Assembly: GCA_009760855.2 (NCBI GenBank)
Contig: WPIO01000035.1
Span: 4,007,501 to 4,071,500, forward strand
Source of the DNA: Cristatella mucedo
Lineage: Eukaryota; Bryozoa; Phylactolaemata; Cristatellidae
DNA length: 64,000 bases
Reading direction: 5' to 3'
How positions within the stretch are numbered: the first letter of the stretch is position 1; every line of letters begins with the position of its first letter. The notes below the pieces were generated by a model, which was not told the origin of the DNA, did not search any database, and saw only the letters and a program-made list of their open reading frames with translations. Positions 45,441 through 57,225 of the stretch are shown here, one piece after another. A program made the translations under genes and the position numbers.

Positions 45441-47915
45441 CTTTAAGCCATGCAGCTCCTAATGCACGTGATTTGACCCGAAATAGCAAAGGCGGCTTGC
45501 ATTATCGCCTGGAGATCCCGCTTTGACTCGGCATGGGATGCATGGCTCCATCAACTACAGATACAGGAAGACTGCCCCATTCAGCCAGTAGCAGCTCGTA
45601 CTGTGATGGACTCTGAGAGTAACATCTTGACCTCGAGATATGGCCCTTGCTCTTTGCTGAACCCCGACGGCAAATGCATTGACTAAAGTGACGATAATTA
45701 GTCGGACGTCTGCCAAAACGTGATTAACATAGCCGACGCGAAAAATGGATACGCCCAGAAGTTTTTCGGCTAGGCCAGAGATGGCAATAACATGGAGTCT
45801 GGTCACTGCAATACGAGTTCGATTTCTGCCGTCGACGGCATTTTCAAGTGTTCGACGGCATTCTTTAGAAAAGTGATGACAGCCGGTGCAATCATCTACA
45901 ATAAACTGGCAGTAACCTCATAGCTATTAGTCTGCAGGTCAGTCGACTTTCCCTTGCTCGGCTAAACAGAATAATGTCTGCTTGAGCTTTTTATTCAGAT
46001 ATCTGAAGCATCTTGACGGGCTTTGCAAACGTTAAATTTCCCCAGTCACACCAAGAGGGATTATGGGCTGAGTCCGTTATATTAGAATCTTTTTCTAAAT
46101 ATCTGACGTCTTTTTGAGAAAATACGCCACAAGCAAAAATGTTGTCAAAAAGCAATAGAATTTAAGCCCAAAATATACTAGGATGTGATTCACACGACCT
46201 GTGCTCAAACCATGTATCTCAGAGCTACCAAATAGTATTGAGTCCGGTCCCCATGTGGATGCCGGGCTTTCCCAAAGAATTTCTTCTCGGTCCTCCTTCG
46301 ATTATGTTTCTGTCCTGCCTCGGTATTTCTTTTCTTAGGAGGTTAACTCAGTCTGTTTGTCTTTCTTCCTAGTTTCTTTTAGCGTCCTACTAACTCCCTC
46401 TACTAGGCGGTCATGCGAAAATTGCCTTCACTGTTAGCCGGCGGTGCCAGCTCCACAGTCCACCCAACACTGATCACTATGATTGACATTACAGCCCGCT
46501 CAATACATGGTCTTTTATACTGCAATAACAGCTGCCTTCCCAAGCAAGCCCAATGAGCTTAAGCATTCCCATACGTCTGGCTTGCTTGACATCTAATTAG
46601 TTTATGCTAACCAATTTAAACTTACCTGTGACTGCCCTGAACGCTGGACGCCTCAAGGTCTGGTTGTCATAGCTAGAGCCTGTGCTGTGCCATAAATAGA
46701 CACTCTAAACTCAATCGATGAATTCTCAGGACAAGCCTTCGGCCGTCTCAATCAAATTTGAAAAAGGAGGCTGGTCCTTTATGACACGACTGCATGTTTG
46801 CTCCATGTGCTTCTTCTGTAAGTCTTCAGGAAGCCGCTGAGCATCTTTAATTTGTCTTTAAACTGAGCCACTGAGAATCTGTCTTTAATGTGCCTTAGAC
46901 CCAAATCGCGCCTCAAGAATGCTTGATTAGAAACGTGGGCTTCGGCGGTTCCTTAACTATCTTCGGTGCTACCTCAACTAACTGATACTCGTGGAGCCGG
47001 CACTTCAGACAGCAGCAGGCCATACAAGCCGATAGAAATAGGTGTAAGAATAGAGGGCGATGACTAAAGAGAATGATTAAACCTTTAATAATCGGTACGT
47101 ACCGTTAGAGTAGCAGTATTTTAGGGCAGTATATTCTAAAGCCCTCAGTGGGCTGCCACTCAGCACAACGCCGGGCATAGGCTACCACTCATTCATGCAA
47201 ACACCCACATACAACCAATTCACCCAAACGCTGGAAAGCTTTGGATAATATCTAAACCAGCAGGAACCGCACACAATTACACAATCGGTCCCCCTTTTTC
47301 AAAAATCCGGAACTGCTAATAATATTTTACCTTTGTCATAAAGTTAAACTTTACATATTAAGTTTCAGTATTCCTGAGAGAAACAATTAAAGCCATGACC
47401 GACGAAAAGAAGCCGACAGTACGAACACGGCTTAAGTATTTTTCTAGGAAGATTTTTGAGCCCCAGGCACAGTCTCTCGTTTAATGTGCTAGCAAAAATT
47501 TGACGAGCTAGCTAAGTAGGATTGACCATTCTCGCACAGTTAATCAGGCATGGTTGTAGGAGCAGCCTGGAGAGCTGGCACTTATGAAATCCAGTGGTAG
47601 CACCACCCAGACGATTAATTCAATAAAGATTATCTCAGGCACATTCACAGAATGCACTTTAATAGAAACCAATTAATCTGCAAGTCTTCAGCTATTAGTC
47701 GTGTTATTTTTAGGTTTATTGATGCTGCTTCCAAATCTACAAACTGGCTGACTAGCTTGGGTCCTCTACTGGTTTAGCCTGAGGATGAAGCACACCCCCT
47801 CGATGAATAAGATCATGGGCTTGAACCGTGATGCCACAGCAAAGGTCCAGGATTGAGATTAACATAATAACTAACATAATTAATACAATACAAAGCACTA
47901 TATAGATAACAATTA
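45441..47915. other. interval without recognised gene
   Basis: Several short protein-like frames (45460-45525 plus, 45555-45806 minus, 46726-46857 minus) could not be assigned to a family. CDC37 5' exons were sought here and not recognised. Confidence 0.35.
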
Positions 47916-47921
47916 CCCATA

Positions 47922-47923
47922 TC

Positions 47924-47959
<36 letters not shown>

Positions 47960-47962
47960 CGC

Positions 47963-48020
<58 letters not shown>

Positions 48021-48065
48021 GTGTGTTTGTGTGTGTGTTTGTGTGTGTGTGCGTGTGTGTGTGTT

Positions 48066-48150
<85 letters not shown>
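47922..48150. repeat. (AT)n then (GT)n compound microsatellite
   Basis: About 19 bases of AT repeat, then more than 200 bases of GT repeat with 'gc' and 'tt' interruptions. All open frames across it (poly Cys-Val, poly His-Thr) are artefacts. Confidence 0.98.
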
Positions 48151-48153
<3 letters not shown>

Positions 48154-48779
48154 GTCATATAAATTTGGCCTCACTATCTAGCATTATAAACTATAAACTA
48201 TTGGGTTGGTCACAGGTCCGCCCACTAATGATGCATCTTAAACTCAGAAGCTAGCCGACATAGATTGCTAATTCAGTAGCTGCATATGTGCCAAAGGTTG
48301 AGACGACTTCTCTTCTCGTCATTTCTCTCTTCTTGCGTATCTTCGTTACAGCTACGTTCTCGTCAGGCAAAGCTTTTCCTGCCTTGTAACAGTTCGTGTT
48401 CAACATGACTGAACAGTATCGCCTGCCTCAGATGTTAATTAATGTTGCAAATCCTAGCAACGGACTGTCATGTAATATAAGCTGCATGGCAGTACCAGAC
48501 ACCATCTGTCTTATTGAAGCTAGGGAGATCTCTGTCTATCGAGGTTAGCTATTTTTGCAAGGATAGAAAACCGAAAACTCGCCATATTAGGCAAATCGCA
48601 CAGCCTTAGCTATCGAATGAGAGGAACTGATACAACTTTCCCCCACCGAACAAAAACTGGTTACGAAACTAATCTGAGACGCGTATTCCAATGAACCAAG
48701 GTCTGACTAAATATTTTAATAAATGATAGGCGAAGGCTCTATTGCTTCGCACAAAGTGCAAAGCCGTCTCTCATAAAAT

Positions 48780-49230
48780 AGACTGGAGACCATTGATGAC
48801 CAGAGTTGAGCACCAGCTGTAATCGCCTGATTGACCTGCCGGTGGGCCAGCAAGTATCGAGTTACAGAAGTCAAGACGGGACGTCGCAAATGCATGGACC
48901 AACTTAGACGGGGTATCCATATCTAGACAAACCCTAATTTTAGCAATGCTATGTAGCTGAAAGTAAGCAGACTTGACTGTGGAGCTGATGAGGTCGTCTA
49001 ACGAGAGGTCGCTTTCGAACTTGACACTTGATTTTGAGCTGATTCAACTAGAGATATGCTAGCAGAGCCAATTATGAGCCATTCAAATTTCTCAATCAAC
49101 AACATGAATAACATGGTTAGGGGTGGAATGCACAGGGTCAGCATGAAACTGTGGATAGTGGCAGCATGCATAGTGTCAGCATGCATTAGCACATGAATGA
49201 CAAGTCACAGGGACCGAGTGGGTGACACAA
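48780..49230 (-). mobile_element. LINE type 1 composite fragment (minus)
   Basis: On the minus strand 49230-49105 is type 1 3' UTR ('gctgacactatgcatgctgcc', 'cctaaccatg'), followed directly by 49100-48780 from the middle of the protein-coding part ('TSLVESAQNQVSSS' region, 'gacctctcgttagacgac', 'cttgacttctgtaactcg'). The order 3' UTR before coding sequence is abnormal. The coding part is very close to 51070-51360. Confidence 0.8.
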
Positions 49231-49234
49231 AATC

Positions 49235-51965
49235 GATAATTCGTTGTTATAGGGGATTTCAACATTCACTTTGATAACTTATCTGACGCCTTCAGCAATG
49301 AATTGCCTGCATTGATTGACTCGTTGTCTCGTGTGGCTCATTTGCATGGCCATACCCCCATCAAGGGTAACAGGCTTGACCAGATTTTCTCATACAACTG
49401 CACATACAACTTTGCCATCACCAATTACTACCAAATCCTACTTATCTGAACACATGCAGATCTCATTCAATATACAGTCTGTGCCCATCTCATCCTCTAA
49501 AATAACCTGTGAATCGCGAAACCTAAAGACCCTTGACACCTATGCTGTCCCTGAGCAGATATGTGCTTCGGTTCTGCTGCTGGGTCCTCCCACCGATCTG
49601 TCATCATTAGAAGACAGCTACAACACGACACTAGCTGACACGCTCGACGAGTTTGCAACTTTGACTAAGTGCACTGTGTGCCCTCGCCAGACGGGCTCAG
49701 GTTTACCACAGACATTAATCTAGCCAGGTCTACTAAGCTCAAGCTTCAAAAAGCATGCACTAGATCAAGATTCACTGTTAATCAACAGGCGACATACCAG
49801 GAGTACTGTAGGTTGTACCAATCGATCCTAGCAAAGGCCAGGTGTCGGTTCTGCAAAACATTGTTAAATCACAGATTCACAATCCAAAAATGCTGATATC
49901 AACGATCAGCCAACTCCTCAACCACTTCCAGAATAGCCCCTTACCTGACGATCCTTGTGATGATCTAGCCAATCGCTTCTCGATTCCTGTTGCAGAAAAT
50001 AGCCAATACTAGAGAGTCCGTCCCAGAGATGAGCAAACCCTCCTACAACGCTGTTCCCTGATTCCTGGCAGCACACCAATGTCTACAAAGAAATAGGTCA
50101 CTAGTGATCTCGTAATTAAGTTCATATCCCAATAATAGAAGACAGCAAGTATTCTGGACACTATTCCCACTGTCATGCTGCTATATTGCATTTATCTGCT
50201 GCTGCCATGCATAAGTCACGCCAATAATATATTATTAGCCTCAGGTCATGTTCCAGCACTTTTCAAAAAAGCTGAAGTCAGACCACTTCTCAAGAAAGCG
50301 ACACTCAATCAAGAGAACTTGAGCAACTACCACCCAGTCTCCCTTCTACCGTTCCTATCAAAGACACTAGAAAAGGTCGTGGCTGACCAGCTGAACTCAT
50401 ATCTTGAAACTTCAAACATTGCTAGTAAGGTCAAGTCTGGCTGTAGAGCTATCCAATCCACAGAGTCAGCATTGCTCAAGGAGTTCAAGGACCGACTTAG
50501 GAATGCAGACATAGGTAGAGTGTCTCTGCTTGTTTTGCTCGATCTTTCGGCAGCTTTTGATACTATCGATAGCAAAGTTCTTCTACAGCTCCTCGCTCAT
50601 CGCCTGATAATCACTGCCACTGCTCTGCAATATTTCAGATCCAATCTTAGTGGCAGATTCCAGAGTATTGTTGTGAATGGACAAAGATCATCCGAGGTAC
50701 CTCTGAAATATGGGGTACCTCAGGGCACCATAATAGGTCCGGTAATTTTCACGGTTTATACTCTCCCTCTTGCTGATGTGATTGCGAAGAACAATCTAGG
50801 CTTTCCTTTCTGTGCGGATGAAATTTCGTTGTACCTTTGCTTTGATCCCTCCCAGCCTTCGAGCGCCTCAAATTCTCTCAACTCAATAGCTGCATGTATT
50901 AATGACATCTGCATATGGATGACAGCAAATTTTCTAAAACTGAACGAGGATGCAACTAACTTACTTGTTCCATTTGCAGCAGATGTAAAGCACCTAGAAA
51001 AACATGAGGTTCTCTGAGGGCGCACTACCTAGTGCATTATTATTATAAATATTTTGAGCAAATCCAGTGTGATTGAGAAATTGGCATGACTCAAAATTGG
51101 CTCTGCTAACATATCTCCCGTTGAATCAGCTCAAAATCAAGTGTCAAGTTCGAAAGCGACCTCTCGTTAGACGATCACGTCAGCTCCACAGTCAAGTCTG
51201 CTAACTTTCAGCTACATAACATTGTTAAACTTCGGGTTTGTCTAGATAAGGATACCCGCCTAAGTTGGTCCATGTATTTGCGACATCCCGTCTTGACTTC
51301 TGTAACTCGATACTTGCTGGCCCACCGGCTGGTGCAATCAGGCGATTACAGCTGGTGCTCAACTCAGCAGCTAGGCTTGTTTGTCATGAACATAGCAGTT
51401 GCCATATCACACCACCTCTCGCCGACCTGCACATTCTACCAGTCAAGCAACGGATCGACTTCAAGGTTTTGTAGCTCACTTTTAGGTCACTTCATTATTG
51501 AGCTCCAGCCTATATCTCAGATCTACTCCCTCACCAGACCAAGCATCGTACCACCAGCTTTTCCGGATATAAACCTCAAATCCTTTGAATACCATGCATT
51601 TAGTACTTATGCTCTCATAGCCTGGAACTCCGTCCCGACTTGCATCAGAACATCCCCAGACTTGACCAAGTTTAAAAAGAACTTAAAAACACCTATTTGA
51701 ACAGATTTTAGGGGGTCCTTGTAATTTTTCCTTGATGTGCTTGTGAGTGCTGACACTGTCCATGCGGCCACTAAGCACATTTGCTTGCTGACCCTGTTCA
51801 TGTAACCCCTAACTATTGTATGCATATTGTTTATCAATCATGATATCACTCACCATTCAATCGCGTTTTCCTTTGTCGCAAATGTAAAGCAAGTAGAAAG
51901 AGATTGAGTTATTTGCGGGTGCTTCATCAAGTGCATTATCGTAATTGTTATTATTATTATATCGA
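49235..51965 (+). mobile_element. LINE type 1, most complete copy
   Basis: Starts within the endonuclease: 'VIGDFNIHFDNLSDAFSNEL' begins at 49246. It then carries the linker ('LARSTKLKLQKACTRSRF', 49690-49890) and a reverse transcriptase open at 50175-51017: 'SNYHPVSLLPFLSKTLEKV', 'LLVLLDLSAAFDTIDSKVLL', 'KYGVPQGTIIGPVIF', and the catalytic box changed to 'FCADEISLYL' (YADD expected). After a nested insertion come the C-terminal domain (51265-51700) and the 3' UTR, ending 'ggtgcttcatcaagtgcatt' with ATT repeats near 51945-51965. Several frame breaks and the lost YADD show it is inactive. The clade is L2/CR1 by sequence style. Confidence 0.9.
50971..51054 (+). mobile_element. nested 5'-truncated LINE type 1 tail
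   Basis: Inside the reverse transcriptase region, where the copy at 58.4 kb reads straight through, 84 bases of type 1 3' end are inserted: 'tttgcagcagatgtaaagc', 'ttctctgagggcgcac' and a short ATT tail. It looks like a very short dead-on-arrival insertion of the same family. Confidence 0.7.
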
Positions 51966-52509
51966 TGTGAGTAGGGCCATGCACACAAGCCACAGAGACA
52001 ATGAGTAAATCAGAGCACGAATATCAGTACTGAAGGCATTAGATACGTTATAAAAATTGAATTGACCCATAACGAGGAAGGATCAATTTCTTGCACACAT
52101 ATTAGAATTTAGATCCAAGAAATCTGAGATAACGGACGATTTGGTCAGCTATACATATGATTTGAAAAGTGCAAGCTTTTTCCTAATCTGACTACCTGCC
52201 TTCCTTGCTTACTGCATCGGTGACATTCTCATTTGGAGAGTTGGTAACTTCCTGTAGCTTTGTGATGATAACACTATCCAAATAGCTGATTGAAAATATA
52301 TTGTTCACGAAATTCGAAGACATATTCCTCAAGATTGGACAAAGATACTATCGCTCTGGTGACGTCTGCTCGTAATCAAGGTTCCTTTTTCCAAAACGAC
52401 TTGTCATCTCCTCCACTGCCTGGTCTACCTACTCTAAGTTAAAGAGGACGGCCAAAGTCAGGTTCGGCCAAGATAAAAGTGACACCGTTATAGCAAACTT
52501 AAATAGTAC
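51966..52509. other. interval without recognised gene
   Basis: AT-rich. No domain or repeat family recognised. Confidence 0.4.
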
Positions 52510-52930
52510 TGTAATATTACATTTTGTGTATCGCCCTCAGAGAACACAACCACATTCTAGACAATGTAAATTTACTGCAATGGAATCAGGATCGAATAAT
52601 TAGAAGTAGCATGCTCAATGGCAGCTAGCATAAGCACACATGGTCAGATCAGATGGACCAACTAAATTTTGTAATAAAAAGATGTGTTCCAGCTTCTTTT
52701 TAGAAATGGTGAAGTTAGGGGATGCTGTGACGGCTGTAGGAAGTGAATAGTAAGTTTTAGGGGCATACGAAGCGATGGCATGATTTCCAAAGGACTTGAG
52801 GTTCGAACGAGGTATAGATAAATAATTCGATTCCGAAAAGCTGGTAGTACGATGCTCAGCATGATAGGGGAGTACATTTGATAGGTTGACTTTAGGAAAA
52901 GAATTAAGGGACCTAAAAGTTTAAAAGTGA
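52510..52930 (-). mobile_element. LINE type 1 3' fragment (minus)
   Basis: On the minus strand: 'ctcaagtcctttggaaatca', 'cagcatcccctaacttcacc', 'atttctaaaaagaagctgg', and at the 3' side 'ggttgtgttctctgagggcg' (about 52530-52550). The landmarks parallel 40410-40970 in the same orientation. Heavily decayed. Confidence 0.75.
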
Positions 52931-53559
52931 GTGACGTTAGTTTGAAGTCGATTCATTGTATCTGCAGTGAAAGTAATACACACATTGTGGACAGAGCATC
53001 AAGACTATCGCAATTCTCTTATCAGAAATGCCAGCCTGTCGAATTCTTCGTCTGCAACTGGTCCACAACTCCACGCCACCTCCGGTCTGTAGCCATCACT
53101 GCTTTGTCAGATCACCCGACTTCTGACCAACACGGACTTCACATAAAATATTTAATCGGGTTCCACGATCCTTAGTCTGCCTTGTAGATTACGTGTAATT
53201 TGCTTGCACCACCGACCATTAAGACATATTTAATTCTCAAGGGCACTCTTGAACCATCCTCTCCTCAGGATATATTCATCTCGTCGTCGCTTGCATATGG
53301 TTAGATTGTTTGGTGATCGAGCCTCCTTGCCGTATATAACAAGAGTACTGGAGTTGGCATTGAGGTTCCGTCGCTAGGTTGCAACTACTACTAAAAACCA
53401 GACTACTGTGCTTTCAACGTTGATCGTAACAGATTTAGCTAAAATTGCAACTGTTCGAGAAGCTTTCACTTCGCCCAACTGAACTAGTCTTTTCTTATTC
53501 CGGTACACTTTGTGTGTACCTGCACCTGATTAAATAAATATTACCAATTCAAGAATACG

Positions 53560-55110
53560 ACAAGTGCTCTAGAACCTATTCCCACTGACCAGCTACCAAG
53601 ATGCATAGATCTGCTGCTGCCATGCACAAAGAACATAAATATGTAATTAGCCTCGGGTCTTGTCCAGCACCTTTAAAAAAGGCTGTAGTCAGGCCACTAC
53701 TCAAGACCACGACATCGGACGAAGAAGACTTGAGAAAATTTCGCTCAGTCTCCCTTTGACTGTTCTTACAAAAAATACTGGAAAGAGTCATGTCAGACCA
53801 GCTGAATCCATACATTGAAAATTCAAACCTAAAGTTTGAGAGCTAACCAATCCACAGAGTCAGCTTTGCTGTAACACCTATTTAGGGATGAATACTTAGG
53901 AAGATTATCTATGCTTGTTGTGCACGATATTTCAGCAGATTTTGATACTATCAATCCTTATGTCATTCTTGAGCGAATCTCAGCTCACCAAGGCATCACT
54001 GGAACTGCACGGCAATTGTTCAGGTTCCATCTTAATGGGAAACTCCAGATTATTGATATGAATGAAGCCAGATCATCCGAGGAAAGTGTGGCATACTTGC
54101 GGACTCTGCGGTTGGTCCAGTTCTTTTTACAGTTTATACTCTCCATATAGCCCATTTGATTGCCTGGCACAATCTAGGCTTTCAATCAACCAAATAATAA
54201 ATAAATGCTAGCTGATTGAACAGCCTCTTTTTGTATAGCGACAGAAGAGCCTTTGCGGCTATCACCACTGCTTGCAGTGGCGATAACGGATCGCCCACTG
54301 CAGGATTCGAACCCATGGCCTCCGCACCGAGGTTGTGCAAAGCAATTACCTTACCTAGTGAGCCATTACATCTCACCAGTATGCAGACGATACTCAGCTG
54401 TACTTTTGCTTTGATCCCTCCAAGCCACCCAGCACGATGAATTCTCTCAACTTTTTTTTGCATATATTGAAAACATCCACACATTCATGGCAACAAATTT
54501 CCTTAAGTTGAAGGATGAGAAACCCAACTTACTAGTTCCGGAAAACCTAGTGATTCAGAAATGAGAAAGGTTAAAGCTTACGATCGGCTCTGCCAACACA
54601 TCTCGTGCTGAATCTGCAAGAAAGCTAGGTGTGCTGTTCCAATGTCACCTTTCAATCGACGACTGCATGAGTTCCACAGTCAAGTCTACCTACTTTGACC
54701 TACATAAGATTCAAAAAGTCGGGCTTGTTTTGACACGTGCACCGTATCTAAATTGGTCTATTGATTTTTGAAATCCCGTCTTGACAATTGTCACTTACTG
54801 CTTGCTAGCCTACCGGCATGTGCAATCAGGTGCTTGCAGCTGGTGAAATACTCTACAGCTACGCTTTCCAGTCATGATCATTGTATTTGCCACACCACAC
54901 CACTTCTCACCGACCTGCAATGGCCCATAGTCAAGCAACGCGTCGACTTCAAAGTTTGCCTAAGCCTGAGAAACGTTTGCAATTGCATGCTGGACGTTTG
55001 TGCATATTACTAAACATTAGATACTAGTTCTCTTTCAGTGAGTTGGAAATTGCCTTGAGTGAAATTAAGTTCTCTTAAGGTGCCATACATGCTACATATT
55101 CTTATGATTA
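53560..55110 (+). mobile_element. LINE type 1 relic split by a SINE
   Basis: Reverse transcriptase landmarks: 'LLVVHDISADFDTINPYVI' at about 53910 (compare 'LLDLSAAFDTID') and, beyond the SINE, 'atgcagacgatactcagctg' near 54380 (ADDTQL). It continues with 'caacaaatttccttaag', the C-terminal domain near 54780-54960, and a decayed tail 'ttctcttaaggtgcc' near 55070. Many frame breaks. The SINE at 54186-54373 separates two halves of the catalytic region. Confidence 0.85.
54186..54373 (-). mobile_element. tRNA-derived SINE inserted in a LINE
   Basis: On the minus strand a tRNA-like head contains a consensus pol III A box (TGGCTCACTAGG, 54354-54365) and a perfect B box (GGTTCGAATCC, 54303-54313) at the spacing of a tRNA gene. 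A body of about 100 bases follows, and the 3' end is an A/T tail (ATTTATTTATTATTT, about 54190-54204). It interrupts the LINE between 'aggctttca' and 'tatgcagacgatact'. It is transcribed by RNA polymerase III if active and depends on a partner LINE. Clear target duplications were not identified. Confidence 0.85.
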
Positions 55111-55789
55111 GTAGTATTAATATAATTATGCGGCCTATCGACAAAATAATCAATAGTTAGTACATCGTTAGCTGCAAAAATTAGAGTAAAACATAATCAA
55201 AAGGTTGTACAAAATAATTTTTGAAAATTGCTGACAGTAAGTTTCGATGAGTTCATTGCCGTGACCCGAGAACACAACGGCTGGGTGACAGGAAGCACAC
55301 GGGGCAGAGCGGTTTATGCAAAAACATTAAACTTTATTTTATGGCCCGTGAGACCGCCCCCTGATCCTGCCGATGCAGGGTAGCCTTGCTGACGAAGGCA
55401 TTATGCCAGTATTGTTCAACTTGGATCAAGCATCGAACTATTCTTGCTCGACCATTTGCGGCTTCAGCGTGGAGAACTGACACCATACTTTGAGCACTAC
55501 ACAATTTGCTGCTTCTCTCCTTAACTAACATAATACATACGTACATTAGTCTAAGTTCTTGCCATGCATCCTGAAAAGGGCTGTTAGGCCATTCACAGGC
55601 TAGTATGAAGTAGCCCATACTAACTTTAAGGACATTCCGCCTAGTCCTCATATCACCGTTGTTGCCCGAGGTATTGGACCGAAAAGTAAAGTAGAGCTGA
55701 GGAATTTTTTTTATATAAATTTATAAATCTAGCGACTAATTTAAAATATAGTTTTAGTGTCAGCCTTGTTGCGACTGCATATCTTCTTA
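55111..55789. other. interval without recognised gene
   Basis: A 105-codon minus-strand frame (55334-55651) has Arg/Ala-rich composition and no known motif. It could be an exon or chance. Confidence 0.3.
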
Positions 55790-56760
55790 GGATTGTCGAC
55801 GTGGGTAGAGTGTCTTTGCTGCATCATTTCCTGCTTGTGTTTGATCACATTCAAAATCAAGTCCTCATTGAGCACCTCTATCATTTCGCTAGGTAATTAC
55901 TGGGGCAGTACCGAAAGGTATTAGGTTCTGTCTCAATGGGATCTTTCAGAGCCTAGATGTAATCGGCTAACGGTCATCAGGTGAACTTTAAAGACTAGGG
56001 AGTCCCAGGGAATACTCTCTACCTAGAGGTCCAGTTTTTTCACAACTTGTGCTATCCAGTATATCACAATAAGCATAGCAGAATTGTATTGCAGACGGTG
56101 AGCACTCAGCTGTAACCGTGCTTTGATTACTACCTGCAGTATAAAATTTGAAGTCTTTTAATACCCTTGAAGCGTCTATTGCTGATAATTTTACAGATTC
56201 TTGAAATTGAAGACTGTTGGAAAACCATTTTGCTAGACATGGGTAAACTTGGCGTTCCTGAAAAATTAGAAAGTGCGACTCTCACAAAGAGCTCGGCGAG
56301 AAAGTCTCTGGAGCCTCTGCATAGATGCTCTGCTATTACCGTTGCACTGCTTCAAAAGGACATTTCAGTTGATGAGCCCATCAAATCCCGATTCTTGTCC
56401 ACCCACTTTCAGATCCACTGCCTCGTAAAGAATTATTATTGTTAAAAATATGCATACCTTAGCTGAGCTATTAAATGCATTCGCAAAAAATCTTTCGGAC
56501 TTAAGTAATTCACTTCATAAAGACCTTCCAAAGGCCGTATCAGATGCTTACAGTCTGTGCCAAAATCAGCAGCTACACCTTTCTGTAGTGAATGCCCCAA
56601 CTGCCACAATGCACCATTGCACACCGACTGGTAACTGCTCTGGTAAATGCTCTGGCTCCCTAGCAAGTACAGCATAAATTTAAAGCTCCTGCGATTCTGC
56701 CTTAGATCCTTACATAGGCTTGCTCTGGCTTGCTATTTGTGGTCCTTTATTGATAGGCTT
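55790..56760 (+). mobile_element. old LINE relic (reverse transcriptase and C-terminal pieces)
   Basis: 55790-56130 follows reverse transcriptase: 'gtgggtagagtgtctttgct', 'tgatcacattcaaaatcaag' and 'cctagatgtaatcggctaac'. 56520-56700 follows the C-terminal domain: 'ccttccaaaggcc', 'caaaatcagcagctacacc' and 'aatgcaccattgcacaccga'. The part between (56160-56450) was not matched to the LINE. Very decayed, among the oldest copies here. Confidence 0.55.
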
Positions 56761-56799
56761 TGCATTTCGCGACATTTCTTCGTTCATGCAGAGTCATTT

Positions 56800-57225
56800 T
56801 GTGAGTACATGTATCTCCGTCTGTAACTCCACAAAGTCATAAAGACCACGTGGGTGTAACGAAGGAGAGTTTTGTATGGCTCACTCACAGCCTAAGCGCC
56901 TTTTTGTACGCATTCGGTAGCCCACGGACTTCGTCTCACACAACAAAGAGAAAGTGGAAAGCAAAGCAGAGTCAGGAAAGCAGTTGAGGTAGTGATTAGC
57001 ATAGAAGTAGCAGCTCAGGACCGCTAAAAACGATGTGCTGTAGTCGTCAGTAGAAGAGTAGCTGTCGTTGCCTAGGAATTGTGGAAGTGAGTTCCACAGT
57101 CTGGAACCTGCAGAGCTAAAGCTTCGGTCGCCAACGGTCTTTAAGCGGAGGAATGGGCTCTTATAGTCTCCAATAGTTGAAAACGTGCCTTCAGTTTGCA
57201 TTTCCTCGAAACCTGTGTTTCAATA
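56800..57225 (-). mobile_element. LINE type 2, C-terminal end and tail (minus)
   Basis: The minus-strand open stretch 56881-57201 encodes 'VGDRSFSSAGSRLWNSLPQF' and 'CYFYANHYLNCFPDSALL'. The family 3' end follows on the minus strand ('ctttatgactttgtggag', 'acagacggagatacatg'). 5'-truncated, with the frame still open, so relatively young. Confidence 0.88.

Noticed and set aside
45555-45806. 83-codon minus-strand frame
   Set aside because: No motif recognised. It is not the CDC37 N-terminus, which should contain a 'VDYSxW' start and a coiled coil.
46726-46857. Minus-strand 43-codon stretch 'AQRLPEDLQKKHMEQ'
   Set aside because: It looks like an exon in composition but is short, with no clear splice sites or family. 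It does not match missing CDC37 segments.
47815-47870. Possible minus-strand B box 'ggttcaagccc'
   Set aside because: Only about 8 of 11 positions fit, with no convincing A box.
47913-48254. Long Cys-Val and His-Thr open frames
   Set aside because: Translation of a GT/CA microsatellite.
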